64,000 bases of DNA from Beijerinckiaceae bacterium (GTDB lineage: Bacteria; Pseudomonadota; Alphaproteobacteria; Rhizobiales; Beijerinckiaceae): positions 310,001 through 374,000 of the forward strand of contig JALJOM010000008.1 in NCBI GenBank assembly GCA_024304885.1. The letters run 5' to 3'. Below are positions 1 through 9,499 of the stretch, one piece after another; positions within the stretch are counted from its first letter, which is position 1; every line of letters begins with the position of its first letter. The notes beneath the pieces are model-generated. The model saw only the letters and a list, made by a program, of their open reading frames with translations. It ran no database searches and had not been told where the DNA came from. Position numbers and translations under genes: made by a program.

Positions 1-244
1 GGGCGACAATGATCATCATGCCGAGAAGCAAGGCGATCGCATCGAGGTCGATCGCTTGGAATGCCTCGTCGAGATCGAGCGTGCCGAGGGCGACCATCAG
101 GCTCGCGCCGACGAGCGCGATGCCGGCACGGTCGATCCGAAATCCCGGAAGGCGACCGATCGCGATGCCGGCATAGGTCGCGACGAAGATCGCGAGCGTC
201 GCCGGCACGTGCCAGTCGTCGAGAAGCGCAAGCAATTGTGGCAC
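1..244 (-). CDS. SLC13/ArsB-type anion permease, N-terminal part (runs off window)
   Basis: Reading from a GTG at 244 toward position 1, the frame gives about 81 residues and is still open at the window edge. It starts with a hydrophobic helix containing ATLAIFVATYAGIAIGRLPG. This is followed by IDRAGIALVGASLMV and a further helix with ALLLGMMIIVA. The pattern of a first helix, a GRLPG turn, an R-x-G-I-A helix and then a D-x-D-A-I-A-L-L-x-G-M helix is typical of the N-terminus of ArsB/NhaD/SLC13 anion permeases. The substrate cannot be told from this piece. It lies 46 bp downstream of enolase on the same strand. The frame is open upstream of the GTG and no well-spaced ribosome binding site is visible, so the start is uncertain (a TTG lies three codons further in). 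Confidence 0.6.
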   Translation of the reverse strand, partial: MPQLLALLDDWHVPATLAIFVATYAGIAIGRLPGFRIDRAGIALVGASLMVALGTLDLDEAFQAIDLDAIALLLGMMIIVA

Positions 245-290
245 GGGCGCGTTCGGCCGATGCGGCGGCTGCCCGCCTCCTACAAGGTGC

Positions 291-1922
<1,632 letters not shown>

Positions 1923-1987
1923 TCACGCCCCGTTAAGGTTTTCGGGATTTGCTGTGATCTCGATCGCGGTCGAGCCGAGGGGAGCGC

Positions 1988-2749
1988 GTGGCGAGGGGCA
2001 GAATTCTTCATGTCCTTGTCGCGCTGGTCTCGGTGAGCACCCTGGCGCAGGCGGAGCCGGTTTCGCCCGAGCCCACGGCGCCGATCCCGCGTCCCGTGCC
2101 GAGACCCGCCGCGATGTCCTCACCCAATTCCGGGAGCGATCGGGTGGCGGTCACGCCTCCACCGATGCGGCGGCCCCTCGCGGGACGGCCCTTCATCGCG
2201 CTTCTCGAGCGAGAGGCCGCGAAGTATGGGCTCCCGGCCGACATCGCCGATGCCGTCGCCGCGATCGAGAGCGGCTATGATTCTTTCGCCATCGGCTCCG
2301 TCGGCGAGGTCGGACTGATGCAGGTCCGCCCGAGCACCGCCGCCATGCTCGGCTTCGACGGAGATGCAGCCGAGCTCGCGAAGCCCGAGGTCAATATTCG
2401 CTACGGCGTGGCCTATCTCGCAGAGGCTTGGCGCCTCGCGAACGGCGATCTCTGCCGCGCCTTGATGAAATATCGCGCCGGCCACGACGAGGAGGTCATG
2501 ACGCCGCTGTCGGTTCGCTATTGCGGTCGCGCCCGGGCGCATCTCGCCTCGGTCGGCTCGGCTTTCGCGGACGCGGCTTCGGTGCCGCTCGTCACCGACA
2601 GAATCGTGCCGAGCGCGCCTGCGGCGCGCCGCGGCCCACGGATCAGGACCGCCGCCGTGAGCGCGGCCTTCTGGGCCGCGCACGAGGCCCGAATTCGTGC
2701 AATGACCAACCGGGTCCATGCCAGATGGCGCAGGATGGCCTCGCGATGA
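1988..2749 (+). CDS. Lytic transglycosylase, SLT domain, secreted
   Basis: A 253-residue protein predicted to cleave peptidoglycan glycan strands in the periplasm. It has an N-terminal signal-like hydrophobic stretch (residues about 6-21, [13 protein letters not shown]), a Pro-rich linker to about residue 65, and then a compact SLT/lysozyme-like domain. Key residues are the catalytic Glu94 in AAIESGYDS and the VGLMQVRP motif at about 108-115, followed by [10 protein letters not shown] and YRAG. The start is a GTG at 1988 with GAGGGGAG in front. The C-terminal 60 residues are basic and have no recognised domain. It lies 43 bp upstream of queF on the same strand. It is much shorter than Slt70 and resembles the small rhizobial SLT proteins. 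Confidence 0.88.
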   Translation: MARGRILHVLVALVSVSTLAQAEPVSPEPTAPIPRPVPRPAAMSSPNSGSDRVAVTPPPMRRPLAGRPFIALLEREAAKYGLPADIADAVAAIESGYDSFAIGSVGEVGLMQVRPSTAAMLGFDGDAAELAKPEVNIRYGVAYLAEAWRLANGDLCRALMKYRAGHDEEVMTPLSVRYCGRARAHLASVGSAFADAASVPLVTDRIVPSAPAARRGPRIRTAAVSAAFWAAHEARIRAMTNRVHARWRRMASR

Positions 2750-2792
2750 GACCGCGCTCGTGATAGGTCTCGCGAATCGTTCGAGGCCCCAT

Positions 2793-3254
2793 ATGATAGA
2801 GACCCGTACCGGAACGAGCCTGCTCGGCCACCAGGTCGCGAGCCCGCGATCGCCCGACGAGGCGGTGCTCGAGCGTGTCCCTAATCCGCATCGCGACCAA
2901 GCCTACCTCGCCCGCTTTACCGCTCCGGAGTTCACCTCGCTCTGCCCCGTGACCGGCCAGCCCGATTTCGCTCACCTCGTCATCGACTACGTGCCGGCGG
3001 ATTGGCTCGTCGAGTCGAAATCCTTGAAGCTCTACCTGGCATCGTTCCGGAACCACGGCGCCTTCCACGAGGACTGCACCTTGCGGATCGGCAAGGACCT
3101 GTTCGCCGCGCTCGAACCGCGCTGGCTGCGCATCGGCGCCTATTTCTTTCCGCGCGGCGGGATGCCGATCGACGTGTTCTGGTCGAAGGGCGAGCTTCCC
3201 GCCGGGATGTGGGTTCCCGACCAAGGGGTCCCGCCCTATCGCGGGCGAGGCTGA
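2793..3254 (+). CDS. queF: NADPH-dependent 7-cyano-7-deazaguanine reductase
   Basis: Reduces preQ0 to preQ1 in queuosine tRNA modification. The 153-residue product has the single-domain (short) QueF architecture. Cys51 in [13 protein letters not shown] is the thioimide-forming nucleophile. The QueF fingerprint [15 protein letters not shown] (about 74-88) and HEDC follow. The ATG at 2793 gives the normal family length; the frame is open a further 25 codons upstream without homology. It follows the transglycosylase gene, with no functional link apparent. No other queuosine gene is in the window. Confidence 0.95.
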   Translation: MIETRTGTSLLGHQVASPRSPDEAVLERVPNPHRDQAYLARFTAPEFTSLCPVTGQPDFAHLVIDYVPADWLVESKSLKLYLASFRNHGAFHEDCTLRIGKDLFAALEPRWLRIGAYFFPRGGMPIDVFWSKGELPAGMWVPDQGVPPYRGRG

Positions 3255-3257
3255 CCT

Positions 3258-3524
3258 TCATGCCGCGGATTCGGCCTCCTGCCGGACCGAGTCCAAGAGG
3301 GCCGACAGGCGCTCGAGCTTGGCCGAGCTCGCGAGCGTCGCGAGCTCGCAGGACATCGACGCGATATATTCGGCGGAGGACTCGGCGAGCATCCTGAGCT
3401 CCGCACACATTTCCGCGACATATTCCGCCGTCTCCGAGGCGCTTGCCGGCGCGCCGCCCACAGGATCGATGCGTTGCGCCTCGGCATGCGTGCGCGGCTG
3501 CTCGTTCTTCTGCTTCCTGGACAT
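3258..3524 (-). CDS. Small protein with an internal 18-residue helical repeat
   Basis: An 88-residue protein of unknown function with start ATG at 3524 and a good GAGGAGC ribosome binding site. The first 30 residues are polar and basic. The remainder should form amphipathic helix and contains a tandem repeat: AEYVAEMCAELRMLAES (33-49) and AEYIASMSCELATLASS (51-67) match at 10 of 17 positions with an 18-residue period, about five helical turns. There is no signal peptide or membrane segment. It converges on queF with 3 bp between stop codons. Its promoter region carries a motif shared with the neighbouring S24 repressor promoter (see 3627-3656), so it may be a target of that repressor. I cannot assign a function. 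Confidence 0.7.
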   Translation of the reverse strand: MSRKQKNEQPRTHAEAQRIDPVGGAPASASETAEYVAEMCAELRMLAESSAEYIASMSCELATLASSAKLERLSALLDSVRQEAESAA

Positions 3525-3626
3525 TGCAAAGCTCCTCGCATCTCGATGACGGCTTCTGGCTACTTGCCCGGGCCTGCTGCCGGCTGTCGCCTTCCGACCG
3601 CCGCGGTGCCCCGTTTGTGACGTTAC

Positions 3627-3656
3627 GTACTGTACATATCGCACAGCACTTTGCAA
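3627..3656 (-). promoter_or_regulatory. Predicted promoter and operator of the small repeat protein
   Basis: On the minus strand, TTGCAA (3651-3656) and TACAGT (3629-3634) form a sigma70-like pair with a 16-bp spacer. The same stretch holds an inverted repeat on the plus strand: GTACTGT (3627-3633), nine bases, ACAGCAC (3643-3649), matching at 6 of 7 positions. The motif CG(C/T)ACAGCAC(A/T)TTGC recurs in the promoter of the S24 repressor gene. Confidence 0.45.
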
Positions 3657-3740
3657 CACAAAATGTACAATTCGCCGAATATTTTTCCGTTGGCCAGCAG
3701 CCGAGACAGGGGGATTCGGCGCGCGCACGGAGCCGCGCGA

Positions 3741-3843
3741 GAGCGGCTTCCGATCCGCCTGAAGCGGAAACCGGCCCTACGTCCTTGTTTTGTCGCGATT
3801 TCGTGAGGTGAAGTGGGTTCCGCTTCGCTGGAAAGCACTCTAG
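3741..3843. repeat. Family A two-hairpin repeat, copy 2
   Basis: Begins GAGCGGCTTCCGATCCGCC, has the linker GTCCTTGTTTTGTCGC and ends GAAAGCACTCTAG. Its terminal CTAG contains the TAG stop of the S24 repressor gene on the minus strand. Together with the promoter at 3627-3656 it accounts for most of the 315-bp space between 3525 and 3839. Confidence 0.85.
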
Positions 3844-4505
3844 CTGCGATGGCGCTCGACGCGACGCGGCGCGGTCTCGAGGAGCTTCCACTCGCCCGCG
3901 CGGATATTGCCGAAGACCTTGCAGGCCCATTCGATCTGCACGTTGCGGATCGGGCTCGCGTTATGGCTCACGAGGTCGAACCGGTCCTTGCTGACGCGCC
4001 GCAAGGTCTTCAGGTAGCGGCGCCCGTCGGTCAGCCGGACCGCCGCCTCCCACCCGTCCGCCTCGCTGCGAGTCTGGGCGACCTTCCAGCAGATGACGAT
4101 ATCGCCGGGGTCGTAGCGCGGCCACATGCTGTCGCCGACGATCTCGAAGGCGACGGCCTCCTCGGGGACGGGATAGGGAATCTCGATCTCGGCGAAGCCC
4201 TCCGGCGGCTCCTGCTCGAGGTCCGAATCGATGACGGCGCCGGCCCCGATCCGGCCGACGAGGCGAACGATGTTCTTCGGTTCGGGCTTGGGCTCGGCCT
4301 CGCCCGTACCGGTGAGAAGCCAGGCGGCGCTCGTCTCGAAGGCCTCGGCGTAGCGCTCGGCGATCGCGAGGCGCAGGCCCCGCTCGCCGTTCTCGTGGCT
4401 GCGATAGGTGTTCTCGTTCCAGCCGAAGGCGCGCGCCGCGTCGGTCGCATTGTCGAAGCCGGCGTTCTGGCGCGCGATCCGCAATCTGTCGTGGGGCTCG
4501 TCCAT
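3840..4505 (-). CDS. XRE-type repressor with S24 (LexA/CI-like) peptidase domain
   Basis: A 221-residue DNA-binding regulator. Residues 1-65 form an HTH_XRE domain (RLRIARQNAGF...NENTYRSHENGERG). Residues about 80-215 form a Peptidase_S24 domain with the Ser126 nucleophile in IVGDSMWPRYDPGD and the general-base Lys166 in RRYLKTL, the residues that mediate self-cleavage in LexA and CI. An Ala-Gly pair in RIGAGAV (about 86-90) could be the cleavage site. The ATG at 4505 was chosen because the HTH starts there. A -10 box ends only 7 bp upstream and no ribosome binding site is present, so the mRNA may be leaderless. Its TAG stop lies inside a repeat. No phage structural genes are nearby. Confidence 0.88.
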   Translation of the reverse strand: MDEPHDRLRIARQNAGFDNATDAARAFGWNENTYRSHENGERGLRLAIAERYAEAFETSAAWLLTGTGEAEPKPEPKNIVRLVGRIGAGAVIDSDLEQEPPEGFAEIEIPYPVPEEAVAFEIVGDSMWPRYDPGDIVICWKVAQTRSEADGWEAAVRLTDGRRYLKTLRRVSKDRFDLVSHNASPIRNVQIEWACKVFGNIRAGEWKLLETAPRRVERHRS

Positions 4506-4512
4506 GCGGGGG

Positions 4513-4541
4513 CTTATAGCAAAACGTACAGCACATTGCCA
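4513..4541 (-). promoter_or_regulatory. Predicted leaderless promoter and operator of the S24 repressor
   Basis: Minus-strand -35 TGGCAA (4536-4541) and -10 TATAAG (4513-4518) are separated by 17 bp. The spacer begins with TGTGCTGTACG, which matches the operator-like motif in the promoter of the small gene at 3524. Transcription would start within a base or two of the ATG at 4505. Confidence 0.5.
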
Positions 4542-4620
4542 TGGAAATATGCCCACGCGCCACGTTCTGTGCTGAACCGCCAGCCCCGCGCAAGCCGCTC
4601 CATCCGCGGCATTCGACCGT

Positions 4621-5076
4621 TCAGCCGAGAGTCTTCTCGAGCCGCAGCGCGGTTCCGCCGTCCTCGTAGTAGCCCGGCATCACGTCGAAGCGTCGGTAGC
4701 CCGCCATCTCGTAGAGACGAAGCGCACGCATGTTGTCCATGCGGACCTCCAGGCGAAGACAGGTTGCGCCGCGGGCCTTGGCCGTGCGCTCGGCAGCCCC
4801 GAGCAGGGCACGCCCGAAGCCGCGCTCTCGAGCGGCGGGATCGAGGGCGAGCGTGTAGAGCCGCGCGCGCGTCGCGCCCTTGCGGAAACCCACGAGGCAG
4901 TAGCCGACGATCCGCTCGCGGGTGCAAAGCACGAGCATCTGCGCGGTCTTCGACAGGATATGATAGCGCAGCCCGCGGCGGTCGAGCCGGTCGCAGTCGA
5001 ACGCGGAGGCCTCGATCGCTACCAAGGCGGCGAGGTCGTCGAGCCCGGCCGGGCGCACCGTGATCGTGGCGTGCAT
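4621..5076 (-). CDS. GNAT N-acetyltransferase, RimI-like
   Basis: A 151-residue single-domain GNAT protein. The acetyl-CoA binding loop is seen in ALDPAARERGFGRALLGAAE (motif A, Q/RxxGxG/A form). It is followed by LRLEVRMDNMRALRLYEMAGYR and PGYYEDGG, the C-terminal pattern typical of RimI-type ribosomal-protein or protein N-terminal acetyltransferases. The ATG at 5076 is preceded by GGTGAG; the upstream open frame lacks homology. It lies between the S24 repressor and the glucan protein, all on the minus strand but with gaps over 100 bp. The true substrate cannot be predicted, and the usual tsaB partner is absent here. Confidence 0.8.
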   Translation of the reverse strand: MHATITVRPAGLDDLAALVAIEASAFDCDRLDRRGLRYHILSKTAQMLVLCTRERIVGYCLVGFRKGATRARLYTLALDPAARERGFGRALLGAAERTAKARGATCLRLEVRMDNMRALRLYEMAGYRRFDVMPGYYEDGGTALRLEKTLG

Positions 5077-5229
5077 CTCACCGCCCGACGGCCGGCGGAC
5101 CGGCGGTAGGAAGCCTGCGCGTCGTCGCTGTTGCCCTCGGGGCCGAGCGCGGGACGGCGGCATGTCGGTCCATTCTCGCCGCCGCCCCTCGGTTCGTCCG
5201 ATCCGGCGAAAATCGTCGGCTCGGGAAAG

Positions 5230-6813
5230 CTATTCCGCTCGCCAAGGATAGGTCCAGGTTTCCGTCAGGGCGCGCGATCCGCTCCTGAGGAATGCCCGCA
5301 CGTCGGTGGATTGGCCCGGCTCGAGCTGGACATCGATCGCGGCGCGGAAACCGCCGATGTGGGGGTTCGGAACGATGAACGAGCGGGTGATCGTGCCCCG
5401 GCTCGTCGACGGAACCACTTCCACGAGCTTCGGATCCGCGCCGAAATAGGCGAGGTCTCCACCCGTGAAATCGATGATGAAGCGGCGCGAGCCCGGCGTG
5501 ACCGGCTCGGGCGAGCCGAGCGCCGCCGCCGTCGTCTGATAGGTGTTCAGGACGCGCCCGTTGGGGGAGAGCCGCGTCAGGTTGAGGCTCGCGACGATCC
5601 GGTAGGCGGTGCTGAAGGGTGTCATCGGCTCCGGCGGGTCCTCGGGCACGAAGCTCGCGACGATATTGTCGTTCGCCTCGTTGTCGGTCGGCAGCTCGAC
5701 GAGCTCGATCCGCCCGGCGCCGAACGACTCCCTCGGCTCGACGAAATAGCTCGGCCTCGCCTCGTAGGCGAGATCGAGGTCCTGGTAGTTGTCGAACTCG
5801 CGATCCCTCTGCAACAGCCCGAAGCCACGATTGCTCGCGTCGAGGAAGGCGGAGACCTCGGGTCGCGGCGGATTGCGCAACGGCCGCCAGATCCATTCGC
5901 CGGTGCCCGAATGAACGAGGAGCCCGTCGGAATCGTGCAGCTCGCGACGAAAGTCATTGTTGAAGCGGTGATCGTTCTCGCCGATGTAGAACATCGAGGT
6001 GAGCGGCGCGAGGCCGAGCTTCGCATCGGATCGCCGCGGAAACAGCGTCAGCGCCACCTCGACGACCGTGTCCACGCCGGGATAGAGGTCGAACCGGAAG
6101 GCGCCGGTCGTCGCAGCGCTGTCGAGCAGGGCGTAGATCGTCGCGTGATCGCTCGCCGAGTCGGGCGTCTCGATCCAGAACTCGCGAAAGAACGGGAATT
6201 CCTCGTGCTCCGTGCCGGCATCGACGGCGAGCGCCCGCGCCGACATGCCGTACCGCTGGCCCCGCCCGAGCAAGCGGAAGTAGCTCGCCCCCAGGAAGGC
6301 GATGACCTCGTCGAGGACCTTCGGAGCATTCAAGGGATAATGCAGGCGAAACCCGGCGAAGCCGAGATTGACCGGCAGCGGCTTGTCGAGCTTCGTGCGG
6401 CCGTAGTCGAAGAGATTGGCCGAGTAGGGGATCGGCGTCGCGAGCCCGTCGCGGATCGTGTTGATCGTGACCGGACGTTGGTAGAGATGGCCGAGATGGA
6501 AGAGCTGGAGCCGGAACCGGGTTCCGTTGCCGGCGAGGAAGGCCTTGTCCGGGCGAAACCTGATGTCGCGCCACGTATCGAAATCGAGCTTGCTCAGCTG
6601 TTCCGGCAGGGGCGTCAGGGTGGACTCGAATGGCGCGGCGGCGAGGTCGCGCGCACGGCGGACGACGTCGTCGAACGCGAACTTCGGGCGCGGGGGCTCT
6701 GCCGGAGGAGTGGCCGATTTCGCCGGCTCGGCAGCGCGCGCTCGAATCTCGGTGGCGAGCGTCCCGGAAGCGACGAGCGATACGAGAAGCGCACGGCGGG
6801 AAAGATCGGTCAT
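5230..6813 (-). CDS. Periplasmic glucan biosynthesis protein, OpgG/OpgD family
   Basis: A 527-residue member of the MdoG family, which acts in the periplasm on osmoregulated periplasmic glucans. The N-terminus MTDLSRRALLVSLVASG carries a twin-arginine-like SRRALLV motif followed by a hydrophobic core, more like OpgD (Tat-exported) than OpgG. Family blocks visible include FDDVVRRARDLAAAPF, the RFRPDKAF block, FPFFREFW, YNQDFRR-type and PNPHIGGFRAAIDVQLEPG. The length matches the family. The start ATG at 6813 was chosen because the signal sequence begins there. The glucosyltransferase OpgH is not adjacent. It is transcribed divergently from the polyamine operon, with 682 bp between start codons. 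Confidence 0.9.
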   Translation of the reverse strand: MTDLSRRALLVSLVASGTLATEIRARAAEPAKSATPPAEPPRPKFAFDDVVRRARDLAAAPFESTLTPLPEQLSKLDFDTWRDIRFRPDKAFLAGNGTRFRLQLFHLGHLYQRPVTINTIRDGLATPIPYSANLFDYGRTKLDKPLPVNLGFAGFRLHYPLNAPKVLDEVIAFLGASYFRLLGRGQRYGMSARALAVDAGTEHEEFPFFREFWIETPDSASDHATIYALLDSAATTGAFRFDLYPGVDTVVEVALTLFPRRSDAKLGLAPLTSMFYIGENDHRFNNDFRRELHDSDGLLVHSGTGEWIWRPLRNPPRPEVSAFLDASNRGFGLLQRDREFDNYQDLDLAYEARPSYFVEPRESFGAGRIELVELPTDNEANDNIVASFVPEDPPEPMTPFSTAYRIVASLNLTRLSPNGRVLNTYQTTAAALGSPEPVTPGSRRFIIDFTGGDLAYFGADPKLVEVVPSTSRGTITRSFIVPNPHIGGFRAAIDVQLEPGQSTDVRAFLRSGSRALTETWTYPWRAE

Positions 6814-6980
6814 CGGCTCGCAATCGATCGAGGCAACGCCGGGCACGGCCGTACCGCGGCTTTCGCTATCGGTTAATCTCCTTCTTGCGCGGCAGCAAGA
6901 TGGCCGCTCGCGTCGACGTCGCACGACGAGGGTGCGGTGAACCACGTGTCGAACGGCACGCATTTTTTTGAAACGGAGCC

Positions 6981-7008
6981 TTGCAAAAGCCACGAAAGTC
7001 CCTATCTT
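6981..7008 (+). promoter_or_regulatory. Candidate sigma70 promoter of the polyamine operon
   Basis: TTGCAA (6981-6986) and TATCTT (7003-7008) are separated by 16 bp in an otherwise GC-rich region. If used, transcription would begin near 7015 and leave an untranslated leader of about 480 nt before the ornithine decarboxylase gene. Confidence 0.4.
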
Positions 7009-7014
7009 CGCTTC

Positions 7015-7495
7015 TGCCCAATTTCGCACGTGCCTGTGGTCGTGTGTCGGTTGGCGGGGATCCGGACAAGAGGCCGGTCAACCGCCTGAAAGAGGACCGA
7101 CAGCCGGAGGCGAACCGGCGAACCCCGCCAAACGGGGGACGCGACTTAAAGCAACGACGGACCGGGCTTTTTCGTCTCTGTCGGCCTCCAAAGCCGGCGT
7201 ACCGAAGAGGCTTGTCTTTCTTGCCGGGCGTGCGGATCGGGACTCCTCCCGTTCCAATCGATGGCCATGACCGCTCGGGGCGCGCCGCCTAGGCGCGCGC
7301 CCGCGAGCCGCATGTCCAACGGCGCTGCATCGGACCGCGCGCTCCGCGAGGCTTCGCCTCGTGGAAACGAGCGGTCGCGGATGGCGGGTCAACTCGACCG
7401 CTCGCGTCTCCACAACGCGGGCGGGATCAGCATCGCCATTCACCCCGAAGCTCGTTCTCGGTGCGGTGAGCCGCACCCTTCGAAGGGATGCCGCG
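7015..7495 (+). promoter_or_regulatory. Long structured leader of ornithine decarboxylase (speF-motif candidate)
   Basis: There is no convincing gene in the 682 bp between the glucan gene and the decarboxylase. The transcribed part shows several clean hairpins. They are GCGCGCC with GGCGCGC around 7280-7298, CGAGGC/GCCTCG (7347-7361) with a 3-nt loop, GAGCGGTCG (7369-7377) pairing perfectly with CGACCGCTC (7395-7403), and GGTGCGG (7460-7466) pairing with CCGCACC (7471-7477) just upstream of the ribosome binding site. Alphaproteobacterial ornithine decarboxylase genes are known to carry the speF RNA motif in this position. I infer that this leader is such an element but cannot confirm its consensus by eye. 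Confidence 0.4.
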
Positions 7496-8626
7496 ATGAC
7501 GGATCGTATCCTCGAGTTTCTCCGCAACCGACGCGAGGACGGGCCCTGCCTCGTCCTCGATCTCGAGGTCGTGCGCGAGAACTACCTCGCCTTCGCCAAG
7601 GCTCTACCCGATACGCGCGTCTTCTACGCGGTGAAGGCGAACCCGGACCCGCGCGTGCTCGAGCTGCTCGCCGGCCTCGGCTCGTGCTTCGACACGGCCT
7701 CCGTCGTCGAGATCGAGCAGGCGCTCGCTGCGGGCGCGAGCGCCGATCGCATCAGCTACGGCAACACGATCAAGAAGGAGCGCGACATCGCGCGCGCCTA
7801 TGCGCTCGGCGTACGCCTCTTCGCGGTCGATTGCGAGGCCGAGGTCGAGAAGATCGCACGGGCAGCACCAGGCTCGCGCGTGTTCTGCCGCATCCTCTGC
7901 GACGGCGCCGGCGCCGAGTGGCCGCTGTCGCGCAAGTTCGGCTGCGCACCGGAGCTCGCCCCGCGCGTCCTCGAGCACGCGCATCGGCTCGGGCTCGACG
8001 CCTTCGGCCTCTCCTTCCACGTGGGCTCGCAGCAACGCGACCCGCGCATGTGGGACGGTGCCTTGAAGGCGGCGGCCGCGATCTTTCGCGATCTCGCCGA
8101 GCGCGGCATCACCTTGCAGATGGTCAACCTCGGTGGCGGCTTCCCGACACGCTACCTGAAGCAGGTGCCGGCGGTGAGCACCTACGCGCAGACGATCCTG
8201 CAGGCGCTGCGCAAGCATTTCGGCAACCACATCCCGGAGACGATCATCGAGCCCGGACGCGGCATGGTCGGCAATGCCGGCGTCATCGAGGCCGAGGTGG
8301 TGCTGATCTCGAAGAAGGCGGACGGCGACAAGGTGCGGTGGGTCTATCTCGACATCGGCAAGTTCAACGGCCTCGCCGAGACCATGGACGAGATGATCCG
8401 CTACCCGATCAGGACGCCCTACGACGGCGCCGCGACCGAGCCTTGCATCCTCGCCGGGCCGAGCTGCGATTCGGTCGATGTGCTCTACGAGAAGCAGCCC
8501 TATGACCTTCCGGTGAGCCTCGAGATCGGCTCGAAGGTCCTGATCGAGGGAACCGGCGCCTATACCACGACCTATTCCTCGGTCGGATTCAATGGGTTCC
8601 CGCCGCTCAAATCCTACGTGATCTGA
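7496..8626 (+). CDS. Ornithine/lysine decarboxylase, class III PLP (alanine-racemase fold)
   Basis: Decarboxylates ornithine to putrescine, the first step of polyamine synthesis. The product has 376 residues, the normal length for this family. PLP-binding Lys47 lies in RVFYAVKANP. Other motifs are FDTASVVEIE, SYGNTIK, FHVGSQQ, MVNLGGGFPTRY (phosphate loop), EPGRGMVG and the active-site Cys in LAGPSCDSVDVL. The start at 7496 has GAAGGG in front. It heads an operon with an acetyltransferase and homospermidine synthase, which consumes its product. A long leader with hairpins suggests control at the RNA level. Some homologues accept lysine as well, so exact specificity is not proven. Confidence 0.95.
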   Translation: MTDRILEFLRNRREDGPCLVLDLEVVRENYLAFAKALPDTRVFYAVKANPDPRVLELLAGLGSCFDTASVVEIEQALAAGASADRISYGNTIKKERDIARAYALGVRLFAVDCEAEVEKIARAAPGSRVFCRILCDGAGAEWPLSRKFGCAPELAPRVLEHAHRLGLDAFGLSFHVGSQQRDPRMWDGALKAAAAIFRDLAERGITLQMVNLGGGFPTRYLKQVPAVSTYAQTILQALRKHFGNHIPETIIEPGRGMVGNAGVIEAEVVLISKKADGDKVRWVYLDIGKFNGLAETMDEMIRYPIRTPYDGAATEPCILAGPSCDSVDVLYEKQPYDLPVSLEIGSKVLIEGTGAYTTTYSSVGFNGFPPLKSYVI

Positions 8627-8694
8627 GCGCCTAGGCACGACACAGCGGCGGGGACGCTCCGCCGCATCCGCCCATTCCAGTCCCGGACGGCCGG

Positions 8695-8712
8695 CGAAGG
8701 CGAAAGCCTTCG
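8695..8712 (+). other. Perfect hairpin with GAAA loop between decarboxylase and acetyltransferase genes
   Basis: CGAAGGC (8695-8701), GAAA, GCCTTCG (8706-8712) form a 7-bp perfect stem with a stable GNRA tetraloop in the 125-bp gap of the polyamine operon. There is no T run, so it is more likely an mRNA stabiliser or processing site than a terminator. Confidence 0.5.
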
Positions 8713-8751
8713 TGTCGGTGCGAGGGTCGTCGCATGCCCATGGAGGCGTAG

Positions 8752-9357
8752 ATGACCTCGTTGTCGAACCAAATCACCATCCAGGCGCCGGCTTTCGTCG
8801 GCATCGTGCCGGTGCCGCATGTCGTCGTCACCGACGAGACGCCGTCGGACATTTCCGACCGCGAGGCGCTGCTCGATCGCGCCTTCGGGGAGTCGAGGTT
8901 CGAGAAGACCGTCGAGCGGCTGCGCGAAGGCCGCGCGCCGGCGCATCGTCTCGCGCTCACGGCCAAGGACGGCGACGACCTCGTCGGCACGCTCCGGCTC
9001 TGGCATATCCGCGCGGGCGAGGTCCCGGCGCTCCTTCTCGGCCCGCTGGCGGTCGAGAAGGCCTATCGCTCGCTCGGACTCGGCCGCCGCCTGATGGCCG
9101 AGGCCTTGTTTCGCGCCCATGGCCTCGGCCATGCGGCAATCCTCCTCGTGGGCGACGCGCCCTATTACGAGCCTTTCGGCTTCTCGCGTCGTCATGCGCG
9201 AGGCCTCGTCCTACCGGGGCCGGTGGACGAGCGGCGGTTTCTCGGGCTCGAGCTCGTGAGCGGCGCGCTCGCCGACGCGAAAGGCCTCGTCGTGCCGACC
9301 GGATGGCCGGAGTCGCTCGGCGATCCCGCCGATGTAGCGTACCGCCACGCCGCCTGA
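8752..9357 (+). CDS. GNAT N-acetyltransferase of the polyamine operon
   Basis: A 201-residue acetyltransferase. The GNAT fold is visible in LLGPLAVEKAYRSLGLGRRLMAEAL (acetyl-CoA loop R-S-L-G-L-G), followed by HAAILLVGDAPYYEPFGFSRR, the YYEPFGF motif of the YhbS-like subgroup that acetylates small molecules or proteins. It sits between the ornithine decarboxylase and homospermidine synthase genes on the same strand, so a role in polyamine acetylation is tempting, but this is inference from position only. The start ATG at 8752 is preceded by GGAGGCG. Confidence 0.82.
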   Translation: MTSLSNQITIQAPAFVGIVPVPHVVVTDETPSDISDREALLDRAFGESRFEKTVERLREGRAPAHRLALTAKDGDDLVGTLRLWHIRAGEVPALLLGPLAVEKAYRSLGLGRRLMAEALFRAHGLGHAAILLVGDAPYYEPFGFSRRHARGLVLPGPVDERRFLGLELVSGALADAKGLVVPTGWPESLGDPADVAYRHAA

Positions 9358-9499
9358 CCGCGCGCCCGCTCGTCGAGCGGTGCGCCGGCCGGGCCGTTCC
9401 GTTCCTTGACCCGCAAGCGATCGCTTGCTTCAACGCGGCGGACCGCTTCCGCCGCGCAACCGACTTTTGTTCAGCGCGACAGCATCGGAGGATGATCGA

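Noticed and set aside
3840-4505. S24 repressor as a sign of an integrated prophage
   Set aside because: No integrase, terminase, capsid, tail or lysis genes are found within 20 kb, and neighbours are housekeeping genes.
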